Shown here one piece after another: positions 17,440 to 24,462 of a stretch of DNA of 64,000 bases. Position numbers and translations under genes: made by a program. Each line of letters opens with the position of its first letter. The stretch's first letter is position 1. Under the pieces are notes generated by a model that was not told the DNA's origin, made no database searches, and saw only the letters and a program-made list of their open reading frames with translations. The stretch is from Actinoplanes sichuanensis (lineage in GTDB: Bacteria > Actinomycetota > Actinomycetes > Mycobacteriales > Micromonosporaceae), in the NCBI RefSeq assembly GCF_033097365.1, contig NZ_AP028461.1:62001-126000 (forward strand), in the 5' to 3' direction.

Positions 17440-18516
17440 TCAGGGGATGATCACGGTTTTGCCGGGCAGGGTGTGTGCGGTGGCCTGGGCGTGTACCGAC
17501 GGCAGTTCGGTGAGTGGGACCCGCTGGGCCACCTCGACCCGCAACTCGCCCGAATCGACCAGGCCGGCCAGGTGGGTCAGCTGGGTGGCGTCGCTGCGGA
17601 CGAACAGGTCGATGCCGCGTACGTTGCGCCGTTCGTCGCTCGGTGCGGGCATCCACACCGTGGTGTTGACCAGGACGCCGCCGGGGCGGATCAGGTCGAG
17701 CAAGGCAGCCAGCTGGGCCGGGTCGATCGGGGCGAGATTCAGGACCACGTCAACCGGCTCGACGTTGAGTTCCGGGTCGACCGGCTTGGGGTTGGGTTCC
17801 GGGTTGACCGGCTCGACGTTGAGTGCCGGATCGGCCGGCTTGGCGTTGAGTGCCGGGTTGACCGGCTCCGTGTCGAGTTCCGGGTCGACCGGGTCGGCGT
17901 TGAGGGCCGCCTCGACCGGCTTGACCGTGGTGTGGTTGATGACCTCGTCGGCGCCCGCTGCCTTCGCCCGGTCGGAGGTGCGGGTGCTGGTCGTGGCGAT
18001 CACGTAGGCGCCGGCGCCCTTGGCCAACTGCACGGCGTAGTCGCCGACCGCCCCGCCAGCGCCGTTGATCAGGACGCGCTGGCCGCTGGTGAGCTTCGCG
18101 TGGTCGAACAGTGCCTGGTAGGCGGTGAGACCGACGGTCGGCAGTGCGGCCGCGTCGGTCAGGTCGATGGCGGTGGGGGCGGGCGCGAGGATCCCGGCCG
18201 GGGCCACCACGTATTCGGCGGCGGCGCCGGCACCGGTCATCGGCAGGAAACCGACGACCCGGTCGCCGACCGCGAGGCCGGTCACGTCGTCGCCGAGCGC
18301 CGCGATCGTGCCGGACACGTCGATGCCCGGCGTGTGCGGCAGTGTCACCGGGATCGGCCCCTGCATGAATCCGGCCCGGATGTTGCCGTCGACACCGTTG
18401 AACGACGTTGCCGCGACCCGGATCAGCACCTCTCCGGCGGACGGGACGGGCTGGTCGATGTCCTCGTAGCGCAGGACGGTCGGTTCGCCGTACGCATGGA
18501 ATCGCATTGCCTTCAT
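17440..18516 (-). CDS. NADP-dependent quinone oxidoreductase with internal repeat insert
   Basis: A 358-residue zinc-independent medium-chain reductase of the quinone oxidoreductase type. The GroES-like half (MKAMRFHAYGEPTVLRYED, GIDVSGTIAALGDDV) precedes the nucleotide-binding half with LINGAGGAVGDYAVQLAKG. Family members are about 305-310 residues; the excess matches a 54-residue block of six 9-residue repeats (ELNVEPVDP type, about residues 203-256). The block sits between ADEVINHT and VVLNLAP, in the Rossmann domain. The end of the protein is normal. Paired palindromes before the ATG indicate MarR control, probably in response to quinones or electrophiles. Whether the insert leaves the enzyme active is unknown. 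Confidence 0.88.
   Translation of the reverse strand: MKAMRFHAYGEPTVLRYEDIDQPVPSAGEVLIRVAATSFNGVDGNIRAGFMQGPIPVTLPHTPGIDVSGTIAALGDDVTGLAVGDRVVGFLPMTGAGAAAEYVVAPAGILAPAPTAIDLTDAAALPTVGLTAYQALFDHAKLTSGQRVLINGAGGAVGDYAVQLAKGAGAYVIATTSTRTSDRAKAAGADEVINHTTVKPVEAALNADPVDPELDTEPVNPALNAKPADPALNVEPVNPEPNPKPVDPELNVEPVDVVLNLAPIDPAQLAALLDLIRPGGVLVNTTVWMPAPSDERRNVRGIDLFVRSDATQLTHLAGLVDSGELRVEVAQRVPLTELPSVHAQATAHTLPGKTVIIP
17749..17910. repeat. in-frame 27-bp minisatellite, 6 units
   Basis: Six exact-length 27-bp units start at 17749, 17776, 17803, 17830, 17857 and 17884, with a partial unit beyond. The plus-strand core is GTCGACCGGCTTGG...GTTGAGTTCCGG. On the coding strand each unit encodes nine residues of the pattern x-L-N-x-x-P-V-x-P, so the reading frame of the oxidoreductase is kept. 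Units differ from each other at several positions, including some that change residues. Confidence 0.92.
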
Positions 18517-18546
18517 GGGGTTGCCCCTACCTCTTCGATCGCTGAT

Positions 18547-18595
18547 GCTTCGGATTCGAAGCACCTCTGAACCATAGCTCGCTTCGAATTCGAAG
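18547..18595. promoter_or_regulatory. two MarR-type operators before the oxidoreductase
   Basis: GCTTCGGATTCGAAGC (18547-18562, one mismatch) and GCTTCGAATTCGAAGC (18580-18595, perfect palindrome) lie 31-79 bases upstream of the oxidoreductase start. They are spaced by 33 bp, about three helical turns. A third related copy sits before the MarR gene at 20290-20305. This is the pattern expected for a MarR repressor controlling both itself and the enzyme. Confidence 0.75.
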
Positions 18596-18627
18596 CAAGT
18601 GGAATGCGGTGTGAGCCGGCCGACACC

Positions 18628-18880
18628 GCGATGCCGCCAGTCGACGCGGTGCCGCCGGTCGACGCCGTGGTGCGCCAGTTGACGCCGGTCAACACCGCGG
18701 TGCCGCCGGTCAACACCGCGGTGCCGCCGGTCAACACCGTGGTGCCGCCAGCTGACGACGCGGTGCCGCCGGTCGAGCCGCGGTGACGGCCGACGCCGCG
18801 GCGCCAGCTGCCGCCGGTCGGCATCGTGGTGCCGCCAGCTGCCGCCGGTCGGCATCGTGGTGGCGCCAGCCGCGGTGTCG
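18628..18880. repeat. degenerate 21-bp and 31-bp tandem repeats
   Basis: The first part has copies of a 21-bp unit GGTGCCGCCGGTCAACACCGC, three of them nearly identical around 18679-18740. The second part has two copies of a 31-bp unit beginning GGTGCCGCCAGCTGCCGCC. One plus-strand frame across the first part encodes PPVNTAV-like repeats but has no ribosome binding site or family resemblance. The array separates the oxidoreductase promoter from the 3' end of the XRE gene. Confidence 0.8.
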
Positions 18881-18928
18881 CCGGCCGATCAAGCGTCGCG
18901 CAGCGCGGGAGGCGGGGGCAGGCCGTGG

Positions 18929-19762
18929 TTATCCGCGGACGATTCGTCCCTGGTTCAGCAGCCGCAGCTTCGCCTCGCTCGGTGAACCCGGCGGCGCCAT
19001 GAAGACCAGCAGGTCCTGGCCCTCGTCCGGATCGACCAGGCGGCGGCTGTACATCTCCAGATCGCCCAGCACCGGATGCCGGTACTGCTTGAGATCGTGA
19101 TGGTGGGTGACGTCGATCTCGTGCCGCCGCCAGACCTCGGCGAACTCCGGGCTCACGGCCAGCAGTGCCTCGACGATCTCGCCGGCCGTGCCGGTCGGGT
19201 CGGCCGTGAACGCCGCCCTTATGTCCACGGTGAACACCCGGCCCCGGGTGGCTTGATCCTCAGGCGGGTACAGCGCCCGCTGCTCGGGATCGGTGAACCA
19301 GCGATAGATCAGATAACGGGACATTCCGGTGAATCTGGTGTAGTCACCGAACAGCGCCACCGCCGGCTCGGTCTGCAGCAGCGCCTCCCCGAACCGGGAG
19401 AAGACGATCGCCGGAGTGTCCGCCAGCCGCTCGATCATCAGGCGCATGCTCGGGCTGGCCTGCTCGTCCCGCTGAACCCGGCGCGGCGCCGAATGCCCGC
19501 TCAGCGCGAACAGGTGTTCCCGCTCACTCGGGCTCAACTGCAACGCCCGGGCCAGCGCGGCGATCATCGGCTCGGACGGGATCGGGCCGCGCCGCTGCTC
19601 GATCCGGCTGTAATAGTCGGTCGACATGCCGGCCAGCGCCGCGACCTCCTCCCGACGCAGCCCACCGGTCCGGCGCCGCGAACCCCGCGGCAGCCCGACC
19701 TCCTCCGGCTGCAACGCCTCCCGGCGGGCCCGGAGAAAATCCGCGAGCAGAGCGCGGTCCAC
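18929..19762 (-). CDS. XRE-family regulator with MmyB-like ligand domain
   Basis: A 277-residue regulator. The N-terminal helix-turn-helix spans about 8-85 (FLRARREAL, GGLRREEVAALAGMSTDYYSRIEQ in parts). A MmyB-like C-terminal domain of about 170 residues (NSRFGEALLQ-type start, then MSRYLIYRWF and ending with LRLLNQG) is the usual putative ligand-binding partner. The start is GTG, five bases after the MarR stop, so both regulators share one transcript. Relatives often control short-chain dehydrogenases or oxidoreductases nearby. Confidence 0.88.
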   Translation of the reverse strand: MDRALLADFLRARREALQPEEVGLPRGSRRRTGGLRREEVAALAGMSTDYYSRIEQRRGPIPSEPMIAALARALQLSPSEREHLFALSGHSAPRRVQRDEQASPSMRLMIERLADTPAIVFSRFGEALLQTEPAVALFGDYTRFTGMSRYLIYRWFTDPEQRALYPPEDQATRGRVFTVDIRAAFTADPTGTAGEIVEALLAVSPEFAEVWRRHEIDVTHHHDLKQYRHPVLGDLEMYSRRLVDPDEGQDLLVFMAPPGSPSEAKLRLLNQGRIVRG

Positions 19763-19767
19763 CGCCG

Positions 19768-20274
19768 TCAGCCGGCCCGCTTGCGCGAGGCCCGGGGTTT
19801 GGCAGATCTTGGTGGTACGGCGCGCATGTGATCCCGTACCCGGCCGAGGACCGCCCCGAGCGTGGCCAGATCGGTTCCGGTCATCGGGGCGAACAGCAGC
19901 TCGTGCACCCGCTCGACGTGCCCCGGAAGCACGTGCGCGACCAGTTCCCGCCCGGCGTCGGTGACCGTGACCATCACGCTGCGCTCGTCGTCGGGCGAGG
20001 GGGCCCGGGTGATCAGGCCCCGCTTGTCCAGCAGCCCGGCCTGGTAGGTGAGGCCGCTGCGGCTGTAGACGACACCGTCGGCCAGATCGGTCATCCGAAG
20101 CCGCCCGTCCGGGGCGTCGACCAGCCGGGCGAGGATCTGGAACTGCACGTAGCTGAGGTCACCGTCGGCCCGCAGATGCTCATCCACCGCGTACTGCAGA
20201 AGACTGCTGACCTCGATCAGCGCAAAGTACGCCCCGAGCTGTTCCGAATCGAGGCGGGCCGCGGGTTCACTCAC
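19768..20274 (-). CDS. MarR-family repressor
   Basis: A 168-residue MarR protein with a winged helix (LSYVQFQILARLVDAPDGRLRMTDLAD, SRSGLTYQAGLLDKRGLITR and the DDERSVMVTVTDAGREL wing, each in part). MarR proteins bind palindromes as dimers and release on phenolics, quinones or oxidants. The start is GTG, 16 bases downstream of a GCTTTGAATTCGAAGA palindrome that matches the two sites before the quinone oxidoreductase. Self-repression and control of that enzyme follow from this layout. The XRE gene is co-transcribed. Confidence 0.9.
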   Translation of the reverse strand: MSEPAARLDSEQLGAYFALIEVSSLLQYAVDEHLRADGDLSYVQFQILARLVDAPDGRLRMTDLADGVVYSRSGLTYQAGLLDKRGLITRAPSPDDERSVMVTVTDAGRELVAHVLPGHVERVHELLFAPMTGTDLATLGAVLGRVRDHMRAVPPRSAKPRASRKRAG

Positions 20275-20289
20275 CGCCCGATCCTACTT

Positions 20290-20305
20290 GCTTTGAATTC
20301 GAAGA
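20290..20305. promoter_or_regulatory. MarR-type operator before the MarR gene
   Basis: GCTTTGAATTCGAAGA matches the palindrome at 18580-18595 at 14 of 16 positions and lies 16-31 bases upstream of the MarR start. It is the probable autoregulatory site. Confidence 0.7.
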
Positions 20306-20413
20306 TGACGGACCGATGGGCCTGGTGGACAGGTCTGATGGTCCTGTCCACCCGGTCCTCTGCGGGGCTAGCGTCACGGCATCGGCCGACCCGGCTCGTT
20401 GCGAGGGGGAGAC

Positions 20414-20890
20414 GTGCAGACCACCGTCGAGATGCTTGCGGAGCAGCCCTTCCTGGCCGGGCTGACCGAACACCAACTGAGCCTGTTGGTGCCGCTGGCC
20501 AGCCGGTCCATGTTCCATGGCGGCAATCGGATCTTCCGTGAAGGTGCGCCGGCCGAGGAGTTCTGGCTGATCACCGACGGGCGGGTGTATCTCGACTGTG
20601 CGATGCCGGGCTACGACGACTTCGTCCTGGAGACATTGCGCTCACCGGCGGTACTGGGCTGCTCCTGGTTGTTCCCGCCTTATCGGTGGCAGTTCGGTGC
20701 GGTCTCGGTTCACACGACGGAGGTGCTGGCGTTCAACGGGCCGCAGATGCGCGCCCTGTTCCAGAGTGACCCGAGCCTCGGTTTCGAGTTGACCACCCGT
20801 TTCCTGCGGGTGATGGGCGACCGCCTGCACACGGCCCGACGTCGGCTGGCCGACTGCCAGCGCGAAACCAGACACCTCGACGACGTGTGA
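20414..20890 (+). CDS. free-standing cyclic-nucleotide-binding-fold protein
   Basis: A 158-residue protein consisting only of a Crp/Fnr-type cNMP-binding domain (FREGAPAEEFWLITDGRVYLD, then SPAVLGCSWLFPPYRWQF). The C-terminal helix-turn-helix of Crp is absent, so it is not a DNA-binding regulator by itself. The usual cAMP phosphate-binding Arg in the GE...R cassette is not obvious, so ligand binding is uncertain. GTG at 20414 is chosen because a G-rich GAGGGGGAG element precedes it; TTG at 20399 is an alternative. It probably senses a ligand or acts as a partner subunit; function unknown. Confidence 0.75.
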   Translation: MQTTVEMLAEQPFLAGLTEHQLSLLVPLASRSMFHGGNRIFREGAPAEEFWLITDGRVYLDCAMPGYDDFVLETLRSPAVLGCSWLFPPYRWQFGAVSVHTTEVLAFNGPQMRALFQSDPSLGFELTTRFLRVMGDRLHTARRRLADCQRETRHLDDV

Positions 20891-20908
20891 CGGCAACGGA
20901 GAGGACAG

Positions 20909-22000
20909 CTACGCGCGCCACTCGGCGGCGGGGATCAGGGGAAGGGCGGCCGGGCGTTCGACGGTGGTGGTCAGGGTGATCCGGCGGCCCTCCTCGGCTG
21001 AGCGGAGTAGGGCCGTCATCGCGTCGAGGACGTGCAGGGCCAAGGCGCCGCTCGCGCGTGGGGTCGGGGCGGTCAGCATGTCGAGCAGGCCGATTCCACG
21101 GGACGCGTCGGCGTAGCCGGCCGACGGGGGCAGGGTCTGCCAGTCGGTGCCGCCGAGGGAGAACAGGCGCACGTCACCGGCGAAGTGGTTGGGGTCGGGA
21201 ACTTCGAGGGTTCCGGTCTCGCCGTGCACCTCGATCGGGGCGGCCGTGGTACGGACCGCATCGAAGCTGGTCGTGATGGTGGACAGGGCGCCGCCGAGAT
21301 GGTGCAGGACGCCGGTCACGTGCGTGTCGACCTCGACCGGGATGCGTTCGCCGGTGCGCGGGCCGGCGCTGATCACGCGGGAGACACGCAGGCGGGAGGC
21401 GGCCCCGGTGACGGCGACGATCGGGCCGAGCAGGTGGACCAGGGCGGTCAGGTAGTACGGCCCCATGTCCAGCAGCGGGCCGCCACCGGGAAGGTAGTAG
21501 AAGTCCGGCTGGTGGTGCCAGCGTTCGTGACCGGGGGTGGCCATCACCGCGACCGCCGACAGTGGACGGCCGATGGCTCCGGCGTCGACGGCGGCGCGGG
21601 CGGTCTGCACGCCGGTGCCGAGGACCGTGTCGGGGGCGCAGCCGACCGCCACGCCCTGGGCGGCGGCCTGGTCGAGCAGGGCTCGCGCGGTGGACATCTC
21701 CGAGGTGAGCGGCTTCTCCCCGTACACCTGACGGCCGTTTTTGATCGCCGGCGAAGCGATCTCCGCGTGCGCGGCCGGGACGGTGAGGTTGAGGATCGTC
21801 GCGATGCTGTCGTCGTTCAGCAGGTCGTCGACCGGCAGGGCGCGGCAGCCGGGGATGCCGTCGGCGACCTTCGCCGCCCGCGCGGCGTCGAGGTCGGCGA
21901 CCGCCGCGATGGTCACCGCCGGATGGTCACGCAGGGTTTCCAGGTAGGCGCCGGAGATCCATCCGGTGCCTACGATGCCGATGCGGTGCGGCTCGCCCAC
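20909..22000 (-). CDS. Gfo/Idh/MocA-family oxidoreductase
   Basis: A 363-residue NAD(P)-dependent sugar dehydrogenase-type protein. The Rossmann start IGIVGTGWISGAYLETL, the GEKPLTSE motif with the family's catalytic lysine, and the C-terminal alpha/beta domain (GGGPLLDMGPYYLTALVHLLG) are clear. The start is GTG at 22000, with AAAGGGG just upstream; it lies inside the end of the ThuA-like gene, an overlap of 31 bases. In the setting of a lactonase, a sugar-acid dehydratase and a FAH-fold enzyme, it could be the sugar 1-dehydrogenase that starts the pathway, but a role on another polyol or pseudo-sugar is equally possible. Confidence 0.87.
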   Translation of the reverse strand: MGEPHRIGIVGTGWISGAYLETLRDHPAVTIAAVADLDAARAAKVADGIPGCRALPVDDLLNDDSIATILNLTVPAAHAEIASPAIKNGRQVYGEKPLTSEMSTARALLDQAAAQGVAVGCAPDTVLGTGVQTARAAVDAGAIGRPLSAVAVMATPGHERWHHQPDFYYLPGGGPLLDMGPYYLTALVHLLGPIVAVTGAASRLRVSRVISAGPRTGERIPVEVDTHVTGVLHHLGGALSTITTSFDAVRTTAAPIEVHGETGTLEVPDPNHFAGDVRLFSLGGTDWQTLPPSAGYADASRGIGLLDMLTAPTPRASGALALHVLDAMTALLRSAEEGRRITLTTTVERPAALPLIPAAEWRA

Positions 22001-22674
22001 AGCATGCCCCTTTCGATGACGGTACGGACGGAGTCGTTCTGCAGTACGTCGAGGCTGTGCCCGGGTGTCGTGACGACGATCCGGCCCGCACCCCACCGCC
22101 TGGTCCAGATCGCGGGTGAGGTGATCGGCCGATGCCACGGGTGCCACGGCTGGACCGGATGGGTGGTGGTGGCGAGGACGTCGACGAGGTCGTCGTGCAG
22201 CACCCAATATTGCTCAGTGGTAAGGGTGAAATCGGTCAGGCCAGTGGTGATCGGGTGGTCGCGCCCGAGCTCGGTGATCTCCACGGTGTGGGTGAGGAAG
22301 TTGTCGGTCTCGTCGCCCGCGCGGCACGAGGGTTCTTTACCGGGGTGGGTGGCGAACTGTCCGCCGACCAGTTGCAGATAGTCCGACGAGGCGCGGAAGG
22401 AGTCGGCGATGCCACCGTGCCAGCCGGTGAACCCGGTGCCGGCGGCCACCGCCGCCCGCAGCCCGGCCAGCGCCTCGCGCTCGATCGACGACATGGTCAC
22501 GCACTGCACGATCAGATCGGTAGCGGACATCACCGCCGGGTCGGCGTAGACGTCGGGCGAGTCGTGAACACTGACGTCGAAGCCGTTCGCGGCCAGGAAC
22601 GGCAGGAAGAGGTCGGTGGCCTCCACCGGACGGTGACCTTCCCAGCCGCCGCGGACCACAAGAGCGTTACCCAT
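21970..22674 (-). CDS. ThuA-like domain protein
   Basis: A 234-residue protein of the ThuA/glutamine-amidotransferase-like fold. It has NALVVRGGWEGHRP at the start, the FTGWHGGIADSFR block and a histidine-containing TPGHSLDVLQ segment near the end. ThuA-like proteins often sit with Gfo/Idh/MocA dehydrogenases in sugar-utilisation loci; their reaction is usually unknown, and oxidation of disaccharides has been proposed for some. The ATG at 22674 overlaps the stop of the FAH-fold gene by eight bases, and the next gene starts inside this one. The three are one tight operon. Confidence 0.85.
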   Translation of the reverse strand: MGNALVVRGGWEGHRPVEATDLFLPFLAANGFDVSVHDSPDVYADPAVMSATDLIVQCVTMSSIEREALAGLRAAVAAGTGFTGWHGGIADSFRASSDYLQLVGGQFATHPGKEPSCRAGDETDNFLTHTVEITELGRDHPITTGLTDFTLTTEQYWVLHDDLVDVLATTTHPVQPWHPWHRPITSPAIWTRRWGAGRIVVTTPGHSLDVLQNDSVRTVIERGMLWASRTASAS

Positions 22675-23545
22675 CCACAACGCCTATCAGATCGTGACGG
22701 CTGCCGCCCACCGCGACGACCGGGTTGGTCAATGTCCCCAGGGTGGTGGAGGAGATCTCGATGGTGTCGCCGGGGCGCACCGTGAAGTCGGTGTCCGGTA
22801 CCACGCCGGTGCCGGTCAGCAGCACCACACCGGCCGGGAAGCTCAGGGCGCGGAACAGCCAGCCCGCCAGGTCTTCGAAGGTGCGGGCCATCGCGGCCGT
22901 GGAGGTCTCGGCGGCGTAGGCGGTCCGGCCGTCGCGCAGCACCCGCAGTCCGATCTCGAACGGGCCGGGGCCCGCCGACCAGCTCGGCACGATCGCCGGG
23001 CCGACCGCGCAGGCCCGGTCGTAGATCTTGGCCTGGGGCAGGTAGAGCGGGTTCTCGCCTTCGATGGACCGGCTGCTCATGTCGTTGCCCAGCGTGTACC
23101 CGAACACCTCGCCGGCGGCGTTGAGGACCAGGCCGACCTCGGGTTCGGGCACGTCCCAGCCGGAGTCGGCACGGATCCCGACGTCGTCGTGGTCGCCGAC
23201 GACCCGCCAGGGGCTGGACTTGAAGAAGATCTCCGGACGTTCGCCGGTGTACACCTGGTCGTAGAGGGCGCCGTACCCGGACTCCTCCTGTCGTCCGTCG
23301 CGGCTGCGCCGGTATGTCACGCCGGCCGCCCAGACCTCCTGTCGGTCGAGCGGCGGGAGGAAGTAGCCCATCGGGATCGGCGGGCCGGCGTGGTGCGCCG
23401 CGTCCTCCACCACTGCCCGGGCCCGGTCGAGCGGTGCGGCTAGCAGGTCGGTGAGGGTGCTGTCGAGTTCGGCCCACTTGCCGTCCTGGCACACTGCCCA
23501 GAGTGACCTGTCGCCGGCGCGCAGCTGGTGAATGGAGATCGGCAT
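22667..23545 (-). CDS. FAH-fold enzyme, 2-keto-3-deoxy-sugar-acid type
   Basis: A 292-residue fumarylacetoacetate-hydrolase-fold protein. The metal-binding EPEVGLVL motif and the GYTLGNDMSSRSIEGENPLYLPQAK region are characteristic, and the N-terminal about 80-residue extension resembles 2-keto-3-deoxy-pentonate dehydratases and related enzymes. The start ATG is at 23545, with GGAGGG four bases before it. It heads an operon with ThuA-like and Gfo/Idh genes and diverges from an IclR regulator. By context it probably acts on a 2-keto-3-deoxy sugar acid made by the IlvD/EDD dehydratase at 28.8 kb. The exact reaction (dehydratase or hydrolase) cannot be read. Confidence 0.85.
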   Translation of the reverse strand: MPISIHQLRAGDRSLWAVCQDGKWAELDSTLTDLLAAPLDRARAVVEDAAHHAGPPIPMGYFLPPLDRQEVWAAGVTYRRSRDGRQEESGYGALYDQVYTGERPEIFFKSSPWRVVGDHDDVGIRADSGWDVPEPEVGLVLNAAGEVFGYTLGNDMSSRSIEGENPLYLPQAKIYDRACAVGPAIVPSWSAGPGPFEIGLRVLRDGRTAYAAETSTAAMARTFEDLAGWLFRALSFPAGVVLLTGTGVVPDTDFTVRPGDTIEISSTTLGTLTNPVVAVGGSRHDLIGVVDG

Positions 23546-23590
23546 GTGACCCTCCGTTACCCTGTGGTGGAGATCGAAAGGACCTTCGAC

Positions 23591-24355
23591 GTGGCCCGTG
23601 TGGTACCGGCGGTCATCCGCGCGCTCGACATCCTCGAACTGTTCCTGGACCGGCCGGAGATGTCGGCTCGTGAGGTGATCGAGCGGTTGGACCTGCCCCG
23701 GACCACCGTGCACGAGTTGCTGGTCACGCTGGTCGAGCGGTCGTATCTGGTCGTCGTCCCGGGGCAGCCGGTGCGGTATCGGCTGGGGATGCCGCTGTTC
23801 CAGCTCGGGTCGGCCTTCGCCGGGCGGCTCGACCTGGTCCGGGAGGCGCAGAGCGTCGCGCGGGACGTGGCCGCCGAGTGTGACGAGGCGGTGCACGTGG
23901 CCGTGCTGGACGGCGCCGACGTGGTCTACCTGGTCAAAGTGGACAGCACGCATCCGGTTCGGATGGTCTCCGGCGTGGGGCTGCGGCTGCCCGCGCACTG
24001 CACGGCGGTCGGCAAGGTCCTGCTGGCGGGTCTGGACCGGGCGGGCCTGGAGGCGGTGCTGGCGAAGGGCCCGCTGGCCGGCATGACCCCGCAGAGCATC
24101 ACCGACCCGGACCGGTTGCGTGCCGAGCTCGACCGGGTGCGGGCCGAGGGCCTCGCGGTCGACATGGGCGAGTCGGACACCGCGATGCGCTGTGTCGCCG
24201 CGGCCGTCCGGGACCACTCCGGCAAGGCGGTCGCGGCGATGAGCGTCTCCGCGCCGATCATCCGTTGGACCCCGCAGGAGCAGCCGCGGTGGACCGAGTT
24301 GGCCCGTGACGGAGCGGCCTCGCTGTCGGCGCGGATGGGATTCCGGCGCCGATAA
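23591..24355 (+). CDS. IclR-family transcriptional regulator
   Basis: A 254-residue IclR regulator. The winged helix-turn-helix (VIRALDILELFL, SAREVIERLDLPRTTVHELL) precedes the effector domain with VGLRLPAHCTAVGKVLLA and the C-terminal MGESDTAMRCVAAAV block. GTG at 23591 is chosen because AGGA lies at good distance and the domain starts there; earlier in-frame GTGs overlap the divergent FAH-fold gene. It probably responds to a sugar acid or keto-deoxy intermediate and controls the flanking transport and catabolic genes. Confidence 0.9.
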   Translation: MARVVPAVIRALDILELFLDRPEMSAREVIERLDLPRTTVHELLVTLVERSYLVVVPGQPVRYRLGMPLFQLGSAFAGRLDLVREAQSVARDVAAECDEAVHVAVLDGADVVYLVKVDSTHPVRMVSGVGLRLPAHCTAVGKVLLAGLDRAGLEAVLAKGPLAGMTPQSITDPDRLRAELDRVRAEGLAVDMGESDTAMRCVAAAVRDHSGKAVAAMSVSAPIIRWTPQEQPRWTELARDGAASLSARMGFRRR

Positions 24356-24369
24356 CGCGCATCCAAACA

Positions 24370-24399
24370 TTGACACCTCTTGAGGGTTTGTCCTAGCGT
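24370..24399 (+). promoter_or_regulatory. sigma-70-like promoter of the sugar ABC operon
   Basis: TTGACA (24370-24375) is followed after 18 bases by TAGCGT (24394-24399), a good match to actinobacterial housekeeping promoters. It lies 63 bases before the binding-protein start, with the candidate IclR site just downstream. Confidence 0.6.
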
Positions 24400-24421
24400 C
24401 GCGTCCACCCGATACGGTATA

Positions 24422-24446
24422 TCGAACCACGTTCGAGATTTCGAAC
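24422..24446. promoter_or_regulatory. candidate IclR operator with three half-sites
   Basis: TCGAAC (24422-24427), GTTCGA (24431-24436) and TCGAAC (24441-24446) alternate in orientation. They form a perfect inverted repeat with a 3-base spacer and a second overlapping near-palindrome. Placed downstream of the promoter and before the binding-protein gene, they suit repression by the adjacent IclR protein. A weaker TCGAA/TTCGA repeat at 23574-23589 lies before the IclR start. Confidence 0.55.
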
Positions 24447-24462
24447 AAAGGGGTGAGTGGCG

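Noticed and set aside
17201..18007. Plus-strand repeat-rich open frame spanning the 16-bp array and the oxidoreductase
   Set aside because: It runs antisense through a well-supported oxidoreductase gene and consists of repeat shadow.
18604..18786. Small gene encoding PPVNTAV-type repeats
   Set aside because: It has no ribosome binding site or recognisable family, and the unit length simply happens to be a multiple of three. The array as a whole is better seen as a non-coding minisatellite.
22667..24448. 593-residue extension of the FAH-fold protein
   Set aside because: The extension is antisense to the IclR gene. The start at 23545 has a ribosome binding site and gives the family's normal length.
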